Shown piece by piece: positions 25,017-33,175 of a stretch of 53,124 nucleotides of DNA. Positions within the stretch are counted from its first letter, which is position 1, and each line of letters opens with the position of its first letter. The translations under genes were made by a program, and so were the position numbers. The notes under the pieces are model-generated. The model made no database searches, was not told the DNA's origin, and worked only from the letters and a program-made list of their open reading frames with translations. The stretch lies in NCBI GenBank assembly GCA_012798435.1, contig JAAZNF010000058.1, positions 1-53,124 on the forward strand, given 5' to 3'. Source of the stretch: Myxococcales bacterium (GTDB lineage Bacteria; Myxococcota; B64-G9).

Positions 25017-26666
25017 ATGAAGGCGACTGTCTTTGTTGCGGTTGTCATCGGCGCCGTTGGACTTGGCGCTTGCTCCGGCTCGTCCGACTGCGGCTGCCAC
25101 GGCTACGACTGGCAGGCGCTCATCCCCGGCCCGCAGGAGGCGGGGTACGACGCCGCGCTGGAGGCCAAGGCCAGACGCTACGACCGCGGCTTCGCGGCCA
25201 TCTTCACAAACGGCACCGGCCTCAACCAGGAGTTCAGCGTCCCGCTCGCCGACGAGGCCGCGCGCGCGGCCCTGCGGCGCTTCTTCGAGGAGGACGACAG
25301 CTTCGACTTCGAGGCCTTCTCGGGGCTCTCGCTCGCCGGCATCGGCGCCTTCCACAAGGTGGCCGGCGGCTACGCCGGGCCGGGGGTGGCGGCGGACGCC
25401 TTCCGCTACGGCGTGCTGCGCGACCAGCGCTACCCCGCCGCCGAGATCGAACAGGCGCGCGCGCAGCTTTTGCGCGGCCTTTCGGGCTTGCATCTCGTGG
25501 CCACCATCCCCGGCGTCCCCGGCGTCATCGCCCGCGGCATCGCCCGCAAGGACGTGCCCGGCGACGGGCAGAGCGTCGTCACGGTGCCGCTCTTCGACGG
25601 GCAGGGGAACCCCTTGCCCGCGGAGAAGAACAACGGCACCTGGCGCGAGGACAACTCGGGGCTCTACCCCCAGTACGTGTGGGAGGACTCCTGCAGCCGC
25701 GACATGTACATCGGCTGGGTGATCGGCATGGCCGGGGCCTGGGAGGTCGTGCGCGACGACCCCGAGATCCCGCAGGCGGCGAAGGACCTTCTGCGCCAGG
25801 ACGCCCGGCTCATCCTGCGCGAGCTCATGAAGACCCGGGAGAGCGGCTACGACCTCGAGGTCATCGACGCCGATGGGCGCACCACCTACCACGGCTACAT
25901 GAACGAGAACAACGTCGACCGCGCCTACCTGCCCGGCGCGCGCAACGGCTTCTACTCGCTCATGGCCCTGGGCTGCGTGGCGGGCCTGGTGTTCGTCTCG
26001 GGCGACGAGCAGGGCCAGGCGTACCTGGCAGAGCAGCTCATCGCCGCGCGCGATCTCCCCGGCATCTGCCGGGAGAACCTCATGATGGTGGACATGGGGG
26101 TGTACAGCAACTACTCCAACTACAACATGGCCTTTGACGGGGCGCATCTGGCGCTTCGCTACCTGGACAACCCCGCCGCGCTCGACCCGCTGTGGGACTC
26201 TCTCCAGAACATCCTCTACGAGCGGCCCGGGGCCGAACGCCAGCCGTCCGAGATCGCCCAGTCGTTCTTCGACTTCGTCTACGTGGCCGGGCATGCCGGG
26301 GGCGGCGTCAACCGGGTCCCGCGCACGCCGCCCGACGAGGCCGCCCTGGCGCGGGGCCTGGGCACGCTGCGCGACTTCCCCGATTGCCCCTACTGGGACA
26401 CCCTGCGCGAGAACTGCGACGAGGGAGAGGTGGCCGCCCTGCACTGCGTGGCCGACGACGGCACCGTCCTGGAGCTCCTGGGCGACGTGGGGCGCGGCGA
26501 GAAACTGGTGGCGGCCCGCCCGGTCCCCATGCGGGTCCGGCCGCCCTCCAATTACCACTGGCGCAGCAACCCCTACGCCCCCAACGGCGGCGGCGACGGC
26601 GCTCAGCTCCTGCCCGGGGTGGACTTCCGATTCGCCTACTGGCTGGGGCGCTGGGTGCGTCGCTGA
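25017..26666 (+). CDS. Large predicted lipoprotein of unknown function
   Basis: 549 residues. ATG 25017 follows GGAGGG. The signal peptide ends in a lipobox (LGAC), with CGCHGYD soon after. The protein is soluble and mostly helical, rich in Trp, Tyr and Asp (WEDSCSRDMYIGWVIGMAGAWE, HGYMNENNVDRAYLPGARNG, NYSNYNMAFDGAHLALRYL). These alternating helix and aromatic-loop blocks resemble an alpha/alpha-barrel, as in some glycosidases, but I cannot assign catalytic residues. It is followed at 30 bp by the membrane esterase, suggesting an operon. Confidence 0.75.
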   Translation: MKATVFVAVVIGAVGLGACSGSSDCGCHGYDWQALIPGPQEAGYDAALEAKARRYDRGFAAIFTNGTGLNQEFSVPLADEAARAALRRFFEEDDSFDFEAFSGLSLAGIGAFHKVAGGYAGPGVAADAFRYGVLRDQRYPAAEIEQARAQLLRGLSGLHLVATIPGVPGVIARGIARKDVPGDGQSVVTVPLFDGQGNPLPAEKNNGTWREDNSGLYPQYVWEDSCSRDMYIGWVIGMAGAWEVVRDDPEIPQAAKDLLRQDARLILRELMKTRESGYDLEVIDADGRTTYHGYMNENNVDRAYLPGARNGFYSLMALGCVAGLVFVSGDEQGQAYLAEQLIAARDLPGICRENLMMVDMGVYSNYSNYNMAFDGAHLALRYLDNPAALDPLWDSLQNILYERPGAERQPSEIAQSFFDFVYVAGHAGGGVNRVPRTPPDEAALARGLGTLRDFPDCPYWDTLRENCDEGEVAALHCVADDGTVLELLGDVGRGEKLVAARPVPMRVRPPSNYHWRSNPYAPNGGGDGAQLLPGVDFRFAYWLGRWVRR

Positions 26667-26696
26667 CGGGGCGGCGCCTCCGGCGAGATACGACGC

Positions 26697-27548
26697 ATGG
26701 GCATCGTTCTGCTCATCTTGCTTTCGCCGCTGTGGCTGGCGCTGCCCTTCGTGGGGCTGACCTTCGCCCTGGCCGCCTGGGTGTTCCCGGGCACCTCCGG
26801 CGGGTCGCGCGCGCGCCCGGCGGCGCAGGCGCTGGGCCTTTTCGCCTGCGTGCTCATGGAGTGGCTGGCCACGGCCTGGGTGATGGTGGCGTTTCCCTGG
26901 CGCGGATTTCGCTACGCTATCCCCGCCGCCGGCGCGGGCCGCCGCACCGCGCTGGTGGTCATTCCCGGCCTGTGCGAGAACGCCCTCACCCTCTCCATTC
27001 TGGCGCGCCGCCTGAGCCGGCGCACCGGCGCGCCCGTCCTGGTCATCACGCCCCGCCGCTACTTCGACTCGCTGGAGAACTTGGCCGCCGCCTGCCGGCA
27101 GCAGATCGAGGCGTTCTTGCGGGAGACGGGTTGCACGCGGGCGGACCTGGTGGGCCACAGCATGGGCGGCATCCTGGCGCGCCTGCTTTCGCAGCCGGCC
27201 CAGCTCGGCGAGCGCGTGCGTTCCATCGTCACGGTGGCCTCGCCCCACCTGGGCTCGGCGCTGTCGGCCGTCGGCATCGGCCGCAACCTGCGCCAGATGC
27301 GGCGCGGCAGCGCCTTTCTGGAGAGCCTGAACGCGCAACCGCCGCCGGAATCCGTGCGCATCGCCGGCATCTGCTCCATCCATGACAACCTGGTGCTCCC
27401 CTGGAACTGCGCCCTGTCGCCGCACGGCGAGAATTTGCTGCTGCGCTTCCGCGCCCACCTCACGCTGATCCTCTCCGCCGAGGTGGCCGACCGGGTAGCC
27501 GAGCGTCTGGCGGCGCCGCGGCGGACCTTAGCGCCACCGAAACTTTGA
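26697..27548 (+). CDS. Membrane-bound alpha/beta-hydrolase (lipase/esterase)
   Basis: 283 residues. Two N-terminal hydrophobic segments (about 3-30 and 43-68) anchor it. The hydrolase core starts with ALVVIPGLCENALT (oxyanion region) and has the nucleophile elbow GHSMGG (S155). SIHDNLVLP supplies a candidate acid, and AHLTLILSAEVADRV a candidate His. It resembles triacylglycerol lipase or PGAP1-like esterases by its VASPHLGSAL block. The substrate is unknown; neighbours suggest membrane lipids. The ATG has only a weak ribosome site. Confidence 0.8.
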   Translation: MGIVLLILLSPLWLALPFVGLTFALAAWVFPGTSGGSRARPAAQALGLFACVLMEWLATAWVMVAFPWRGFRYAIPAAGAGRRTALVVIPGLCENALTLSILARRLSRRTGAPVLVITPRRYFDSLENLAAACRQQIEAFLRETGCTRADLVGHSMGGILARLLSQPAQLGERVRSIVTVASPHLGSALSAVGIGRNLRQMRRGSAFLESLNAQPPPESVRIAGICSIHDNLVLPWNCALSPHGENLLLRFRAHLTLILSAEVADRVAERLAAPRRTLAPPKL

Positions 27549-27579
27549 CAGGCCCGGCGCGAGCGGGCATACCGGAGCC

Positions 27580-28572
27580 ATGGAACCGCGACGCATGCTG
27601 ATCATCCGGACCGGCGGGTTGGGGGACAGCCTGCTCCTGTGGCCGGCCGTGACGGCCGTCCGCCGGCGTTTCCCCGCCGCGCACATCTCGCTGATGGGCG
27701 CGCGCGCCCGCCTGCTCCCCCTGGTCTGTCCGGGCGGCGCGGACGCGGCGCACGAGGGAGAGGGCTCCGGGCTGCATCTCTTGATGTCCGCGCAGCCGGT
27801 CCTGTCCCTGGAGGCGCAGCGCTTCTTCGGCGGGTTCGACACGGTAGTCGCCTTCTCGGCCGCGAGCGACAACCAGCTTGCCGAGAACCTTTCGCTGTGC
27901 GGGGCGGCCGAGGTGCACGCCTTTCTGCCGCTGCCCCCCGCGGGCGAGCCGCGCCACCTGGCCGACCACCTGCTCGACGCTCTGCGCGGCGTCGACCTGG
28001 CGCGGGAGGGGCAGACGCCGCCGCTGCCGGTGACGGCGGCGGCGCGGGAGGCGGCCGCGCGCCGGCTCGGCGAGCTGGGCCTGGAGAACCGCGAGCTTCT
28101 GGCCATCCTGCCGGGCAGCGGCAGCGCCGCCAAGAACTGGGACGCGGCACACTTCGCCACGATGGCCGCGACGCTGCGCGAGGAGGGGCTGGCCCCGATC
28201 CTGTTCGAGGGGCCGGCCGATCGGGCCGCGGTGGCCGAGACCCTGGCGCATCTCCGCCCGCCCACGCCACCGGTGCTGCGGGACGACCCGCCGCTCACCC
28301 TGTCCGGGCTGTTCGAGCGTTGCCGGCTGGTCATCGGCAACGACAGCGGGCCGACGCACCTTGCGGCGCTCTTGGGCCGGCCCACCCTGGTCGTCTTCGG
28401 CCCGACCGACCCGCGGCGGTACGCTCCGCGCGGGGCGCGGGTGGTGGTGTTGCGCGCGGGGTTGCCGTGCTCGCCGTGCGCCGATGAGCAGATGCACGAC
28501 TGCCCGGAGCGCGAGTGCCTGCGGCGCGTCACCCCGGCCGAGGTGCTTGAAGCCGCCCGCCGCTTCCTGTAG
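27580..28572 (+). CDS. Glycosyltransferase family 9 (heptosyltransferase-like)
   Basis: 330 residues. The N-terminus MLIIRTGGLGDSLLLWPAV and the C-terminal VIGNDSGPTHLAALLGRPTLVVFGP are GT9 signatures. ILPGSGSAAKNWD is the family's nucleotide-sugar region. GT9 enzymes add ADP-heptose during LPS inner-core synthesis, so this implies an LPS-type envelope. The acceptor cannot be told. The C-terminal cysteines (CSPCADEQMHDCPEREC) resemble the loop seen in several family members. It is 31 bp after the esterase gene. Confidence 0.88.
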   Translation: MEPRRMLIIRTGGLGDSLLLWPAVTAVRRRFPAAHISLMGARARLLPLVCPGGADAAHEGEGSGLHLLMSAQPVLSLEAQRFFGGFDTVVAFSAASDNQLAENLSLCGAAEVHAFLPLPPAGEPRHLADHLLDALRGVDLAREGQTPPLPVTAAAREAAARRLGELGLENRELLAILPGSGSAAKNWDAAHFATMAATLREEGLAPILFEGPADRAAVAETLAHLRPPTPPVLRDDPPLTLSGLFERCRLVIGNDSGPTHLAALLGRPTLVVFGPTDPRRYAPRGARVVVLRAGLPCSPCADEQMHDCPERECLRRVTPAEVLEAARRFL

Positions 28573-28653
28573 ATTCGCGCCTACGACGGGGGTGCCGCAA
28601 AGAACCAACCCCGGGGTGCGCTGCTGGCCCTCGGGAAAACCAAGGGGTCGATC

Positions 28654-29229
28654 ATGAGAAGAGTTGCGTTGGGAATCGCCTTGCTGCTCGTGCCCGCGCT
28701 GGCGTTGGGGATCACAGTGGAGGGGCACGACTACCCGGCCACGGTCACCATCGACGGCAAGACCATGAAGCTCGTCGGGGCCGGCAAACGCAAGAAGTGG
28801 TTCGTGGGGGTGTACACCATGGGCGCCTACTCCGAGTCCGGCAAGTGCGATCCCAAGGCCCTGGTGGCGGCGGACGAGCCCAAGTACCTCAAGCTCAAGA
28901 TGCTGCGCGACGTCTCGGCCGAGAAGATGGCGAACACCATCTCCGAGTCCTTCAAGGAGCACATGCCCAAGAACCCGTCGGCCGAGCTCAAGAAGCAGTC
29001 CGACGTGTTCATGAACTACTTCAAGGACGAGTGCAAGGAGGGGACGGTGCTGGAGTTCTTCTACCTGCCCGGCACCGGCACCAGCCTCAAGCAGAACGGC
29101 AAGGAGCTCGGCCCGGTGCTGGCGGGGGCGGAGTTCGCCCGCGTGCTGTGGGACATCTACTTCGGCGAGGACACCTGCTGCAGCGGGCTCAAGGAGCAGA
29201 TCTTCGAGTGCTGCGGCCTGAAGCTGTAG
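28654..29229 (+). CDS. Secreted chalcone-isomerase-like protein
   Basis: 191 residues. ATG 28654 follows AAGGGG. The signal peptide ends at ALG. The domain begins TVEGHDYPATVTIDGKTMKL and continues KKWFVGVYTMGAY, the bacterial chalcone-isomerase-like pattern. In bacteria this fold is usually not a flavonoid enzyme; a fatty-acid or other ligand-binding role is often proposed. The C-terminus is odd: DTCCSGLKEQIFECCGLKL carries two Cys-Cys pairs, which may form disulfides. It converges on the TonB receptor gene with only 3 bp between stop codons. Confidence 0.82.
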   Translation: MRRVALGIALLLVPALALGITVEGHDYPATVTIDGKTMKLVGAGKRKKWFVGVYTMGAYSESGKCDPKALVAADEPKYLKLKMLRDVSAEKMANTISESFKEHMPKNPSAELKKQSDVFMNYFKDECKEGTVLEFFYLPGTGTSLKQNGKELGPVLAGAEFARVLWDIYFGEDTCCSGLKEQIFECCGLKL

Positions 29230-29232
29230 CCT

Positions 29233-31563
29233 TCAGAACCAGGCGCGCGCGCCGATGAAGGGGATGATGGGCAGCTCGAAGATGGGCCCGAAGCGCGGCT
29301 CCTGCTCGGGCGGGCGGCCGCGGGTGGCCGAGTACACCACCACGTTGCGGCGGTACTGGGCGTTCATCAGCTCGAGGTAGAGCTGCAGGCGAAAGCGCGA
29401 CCAGGCGAAGGTCCAGGCTGCGCGCAGGTCGGTCTTGAAGTAGAACGGGGCGCGCAGGCCGTTCAGCCGCGCCATGTCGGGGTTGACCTCCCACACCGGC
29501 TGGCGGGTGTTGGCGTCGAGCTCCAGCCGGAACGGCTGCTCGGGATCCAGCGGCGTGTAGGGGTTGCCGCTGTGGGCCAGCAGGCGCAGTGAAAGCTCCA
29601 GCCGGGGGTGCGGCCGGTAGAACACCACCAGCGCGGCGGAGAGCGGGATGTCCTGGCCCGGATCGAGGTTGGCGGCCGCGGCAAACTCCCCGGTGAGGCG
29701 CGGGTTGTGCCGGGTGACGGTGAGGTAGCCCAGGCTGAGCCAGCCGGAGAGCACGCTGCCGCGCTTTTCCAAGAAGAGCTCGCCGCCCCAGGCGAAGCCC
29801 GAGCCCTCGCTGGTGTAGGGCTCGACCCAGCCGGAGAGGAACCCGGTCACGTCGTCAGTGTTGGCCGGCATGTGGAAGTAGCGCTTGGCGAATCCCTCGA
29901 CGCGCAGCAACCAGCCCCGGCCGAAGGTCCACTCCAGGCCGCCGATGAAGTGCAGGGCGCGCTCCGAGGCGAGGCGCGGGTTGCCGAGGTCGGGATCGGC
30001 CATGACCGGGTTGAGCACCGGCTGGAGGAAGAGCCCGATCGCCAGCCGCGCCTGGAGATTGGGCAGCAGGCGCAGGCGCAGGTTGGCACGCGGCTCGACC
30101 AGGAACTCCTGCGCCGGCTCCTCGAACGACAAGCGCAGCCCCGGCTCCAGCACCAGCCGCTCGGAGAAGAACGAGGCGCTGTGCTTGAAGTACACCCCGG
30201 TCATGAAGAACGGGAAGCTGAGGTCGAACTCCAGGTTGGGGATGTTGCGGTAGCCGCCGAAGCGCACCCCGGCGATGAAGCGCCGGATGTCCGGGCCGTC
30301 GGCCAGCAAGGTGGCGCGGGTGCGGTTGGCGAAGGCGCCGAACATGAGCGCGTCGTCGCCGCGCAGGCGCACCAGCCAGTCCGAGCGCAGGGTGAAGCTC
30401 TCGATGCGCGAGTTCACCGCCAGCGGGTTGAGCCCGGTGGCCGCCGCCTCGAGCTGGTTGTTCACCATGGAGAACACCGCGGTGTGCAGCACGTCCCGCC
30501 GCATCTCGCCCCGGTAGTTGGCGATGAGGGCCAGCGTCTCGTTGCGGTAGAAGAAGCTGCCCGCCCCCATCCCCTCCACGTCCTCGGGAGTGAACTCGAT
30601 GAGGTCCAGCCCGTCGCGCACGTACAGGGCGGACAGGCGCAGGGTGTGCCCGCGCCCGAGATCCTGGCGCAGCCGCGCGTACAGATCCCAGAAGGCCGGG
30701 GCGGCGAAGCGGTCGGAGACCAGGTCCAGCGCCTGGGCCACCAGGAGCGGGATCTCGAAGTTGGAGCGGCGGAACGAGGCCAGGAAGGAGGGGCCCTTCT
30801 GGAAGGTGGGGCCCTCCAGGGTGAGGTTGGTGCTGATGAGCGACAGCTCGGCGTCGCCGTGCAGGGCGTCGGCGCGCGGATCGCGGTAACGGATGTCCAG
30901 CACTCCCGAGAGCGAGCCGGGGTACTCCACGCCGTGGCCCCCGGCGTAGAACTTCACGTCCTCGATCAACGCCGGGTTGAAGATGGTGGCGCCGCCGCCG
31001 AGCTGGAAGGGGTTGTAGATGATGGCGTCGTCCAGGTAGAAGAACGACTCGTGGGCCGCGCCCCCACGCACGAAAAAGAGCGGGGTGATCTCCGACAGCC
31101 CCACCACCCCTGGCAAGCTGGCCACCACCCGCACCGGGTCCTGCAGCGTCCCGGCGCTCTGCAGGATGTCCTCGCGCGAGACCAGCACGGTGGACACCTC
31201 GGCCCGGCCCGTCGCCTGGCGCTCCTCGCGCCGGCTGCGCACCACGATCTCCTCCTGCTCCACGTCGCGCTCGCTCGATACCAGCCACAGCTCGAGCGGT
31301 TGATTCGCGCGTGCCGCCTGCTCCAGCGGCTCGAAGCCCGACATCTCCACGCGCAGCCGCAGCGGCCCCGCCGGGACCGAGGTGAAGAAGAAGGCGCCGT
31401 TCTCGTCGGTGACCGCGGTGCGGCCGCCCGGCAGCAGCGAGACTTGCGCTCCCCACAGCGGCCGGCCGTCCTCCACGCTGCGCACCGTTCCCGTCAGCTC
31501 GCCGGCCCGCGCGGCGGCACACAGCCCCAGCGTGGCCAGCGCAAGAAAGACGCGCGCGCGCAC
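29233..31563 (-). CDS. TonB-dependent outer-membrane receptor
   Basis: 776 residues from GTG 31563 (GGGGAG 6 nt upstream). After a signal peptide comes a carboxypeptidase-regulatory-like domain (GTVRSVEDGRPLWGAQVSLL, about 22-90). A plug domain follows (EEIVVRSRREE, then SAGTLQDPVRVVASLPGVV and FFVRGGAAHESFFYLDDAIIYNP). A 22-strand-type barrel follows, ending in an aromatic C-terminal residue (GARAWF). The substrate is unknown. It lies 3 bp after the PocR regulator's stop, so the two are almost certainly one transcript and the regulator may sense the same ligand. Confidence 0.9.
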   Translation of the reverse strand: MRARVFLALATLGLCAAARAGELTGTVRSVEDGRPLWGAQVSLLPGGRTAVTDENGAFFFTSVPAGPLRLRVEMSGFEPLEQAARANQPLELWLVSSERDVEQEEIVVRSRREERQATGRAEVSTVLVSREDILQSAGTLQDPVRVVASLPGVVGLSEITPLFFVRGGAAHESFFYLDDAIIYNPFQLGGGATIFNPALIEDVKFYAGGHGVEYPGSLSGVLDIRYRDPRADALHGDAELSLISTNLTLEGPTFQKGPSFLASFRRSNFEIPLLVAQALDLVSDRFAAPAFWDLYARLRQDLGRGHTLRLSALYVRDGLDLIEFTPEDVEGMGAGSFFYRNETLALIANYRGEMRRDVLHTAVFSMVNNQLEAAATGLNPLAVNSRIESFTLRSDWLVRLRGDDALMFGAFANRTRATLLADGPDIRRFIAGVRFGGYRNIPNLEFDLSFPFFMTGVYFKHSASFFSERLVLEPGLRLSFEEPAQEFLVEPRANLRLRLLPNLQARLAIGLFLQPVLNPVMADPDLGNPRLASERALHFIGGLEWTFGRGWLLRVEGFAKRYFHMPANTDDVTGFLSGWVEPYTSEGSGFAWGGELFLEKRGSVLSGWLSLGYLTVTRHNPRLTGEFAAAANLDPGQDIPLSAALVVFYRPHPRLELSLRLLAHSGNPYTPLDPEQPFRLELDANTRQPVWEVNPDMARLNGLRAPFYFKTDLRAAWTFAWSRFRLQLYLELMNAQYRRNVVVYSATRGRPPEQEPRFGPIFELPIIPFIGARAWF

Positions 31564-31566
31564 GGC

Positions 31567-33093
31567 TCACTCCCCGGCGGGACGGGAACGCTCTAGCCCG
31601 TAGCGTTTGAGTTTGGCCAACAGGTTGGCGCGGCTGATGCCGAGCTGGCGGGAGAGCAGCGACTTGTTGAAGTGGGTGCGCGCCAGGCCCTGCTGGATGA
31701 GGTCTCGCTCCAGGGCGCGCACCGCGATCTTGAGGTTGAAGGAGCCGCGTATTCCCGCGCCGCCCGCCAGCAGGCCCCCGCCCGCCGCTTGTCGCACCTT
31801 CTGGGACAACGCCGCCGGTGAGAGCGGGCCGGGCCGGGACGGCAGCGCGAGCATGTGACGGATCTCGTCCTCGAGCTCGCGCGCGTTGCCGGGCCAGTCG
31901 TACTGGTGCAGCGCGTGCCGCACGGCGGCCGAGAGGGTTGGCGGCGTGGCGCCGTCCGGGGCGTGGCGCAGGAGGAAGCGATCGGTGAGCGGCTCCAGGT
32001 CCTCGGGGCGCTCACGCAGGGGAGGGATGGCCACCAGGCCGGGACGCAACAGATCGGCCAGCTCGCGGCGCAGGCTCCCCTCGGCCGCCTCCAGTTCCAG
32101 GTCTCCCTCCAGCCCGAAGACCAGCCGCACGTCGCAGCGGCGGGCCCGGGCCTCTCCCAGGCGCACGAAGGTCCCCTCCTGGAGGAAGCGCGTGAGCTTG
32201 AGCTGGATCGGCAGCGGCAGCCAGGACCCCGGCGCCAGGTACAGCGTGCCCTCGCTGGCGTCCTCCAGCAGCCCCTTGCGCACGGTCTCGGCCCCCTGGC
32301 CGAACAGCAGCAGCTCGCCCGCCGGCGAGTCGGGCGAACTTTCGAACACGATGAAGGGACGCTCCCGCCGCGGGCCGCTCAGGTGCAAAGCGCGCGCCAG
32401 CGTGCGCCGCCCCGTCCCCGGCTCGCCGCACAGGGTCACCGGCTCGCTCGAGGCCGCCAACGCACGCAGGCGCCGCAGCGCCTTCACCATGGCCGGCGCG
32501 CGGGCGATCACCTCGCCGAAGCCGCCGCTGGCCACGCTCGTCGGCGGCGGGCGCGGGGCGCGCTCCTCCTCGAAGGCGCCCATCTCCTGCGCCCCGTAGC
32601 TCAGCAGGTCGCGCAGGCGCTCCAGGTCCGTGTTGGAGATGACCGGCACCCGCTCACCCGCGAGCGCGCGCCCCTCCGGCAGCGTCTCTCGCAGCGCGCC
32701 GCGCAGCCGGTGCAGCAAGGCCCGCCCCGGCGGCCGGCGCACAAAGCCGCAGGCGAAGAAGATGCCCGCGAAGCGGCTGCCGCAGAACATGGGTTGCGTC
32801 GCCAGCGTCAGGCCCAGATGGCAGGTGTGCAGGCGTGTGGCGCGATCGCGCTGGGAGGCACGGTGGCGCAGGTAGGCCTCGTGGACGCTGCGTTGGCAGC
32901 GCAGGCGCCCCTGCGGCGAGAGCCACACGCCGCGGCAGAAGTCGCAGCCCGTGCCGCCATCCGCCTCGTGGGGGAACTCCACCGGCCGGCCGGCGCTGTC
33001 GGTGAAGTACAGGTCGAGCTGCCACCAACGGCGGCCGAGCTCGCGCAGCATCTCCACGGTGTGCAGGGCGAGATAGCGGCGAGGGTCTACCAT
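31567..33093 (-). CDS. PocR-domain regulator with degenerate sigma54-type AAA+ domain
   Basis: 508 residues. An N-terminal PocR-like sensor (about 20-130) has cysteines 50, 53, 66 and 91 and the pattern LHTCHLGLTLATQP...GIFFACGF. The AAA+ domain (about 190-415) keeps the fold's blocks ([28 protein letters not shown]). It has lost key parts: Walker A is GEPGTGRRT with Arg for the Lys (R229), GAFTGA is absent (FGQGAET there instead), and Walker B is GTLYLAPGS without the acidic pair. A Fis-type helix-turn-helix (about 465-500, NKSLLSRQLGISRANLLAKL) remains. It probably binds DNA without activating sigma54. It directly precedes the TonB receptor. Confidence 0.85.
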   Translation of the reverse strand: MVDPRRYLALHTVEMLRELGRRWWQLDLYFTDSAGRPVEFPHEADGGTGCDFCRGVWLSPQGRLRCQRSVHEAYLRHRASQRDRATRLHTCHLGLTLATQPMFCGSRFAGIFFACGFVRRPPGRALLHRLRGALRETLPEGRALAGERVPVISNTDLERLRDLLSYGAQEMGAFEEERAPRPPPTSVASGGFGEVIARAPAMVKALRRLRALAASSEPVTLCGEPGTGRRTLARALHLSGPRRERPFIVFESSPDSPAGELLLFGQGAETVRKGLLEDASEGTLYLAPGSWLPLPIQLKLTRFLQEGTFVRLGEARARRCDVRLVFGLEGDLELEAAEGSLRRELADLLRPGLVAIPPLRERPEDLEPLTDRFLLRHAPDGATPPTLSAAVRHALHQYDWPGNARELEDEIRHMLALPSRPGPLSPAALSQKVRQAAGGGLLAGGAGIRGSFNLKIAVRALERDLIQQGLARTHFNKSLLSRQLGISRANLLAKLKRYGLERSRPAGE

Positions 33094-33175
33094 GGGTCCC
33101 CTATCTTATGTCATAGCTTGGAGATGGCAAGCGGCGGCCGGCGCCCTGGCGCCCCGCCAATCGCGGGAGTGGGTC

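Noticed and set aside
24819-27458. 879-residue minus-strand frame opposite the lipoprotein and esterase genes
   Set aside because: Its composition is shadow-like (His, Gln, Ala, Arg rich) and it crosses two well-supported plus-strand genes with good starts.
29608-31596. 662-residue frame opposite the TonB receptor
   Set aside because: Antisense shadow; the receptor frame has plug, barrel and aromatic C-terminus.
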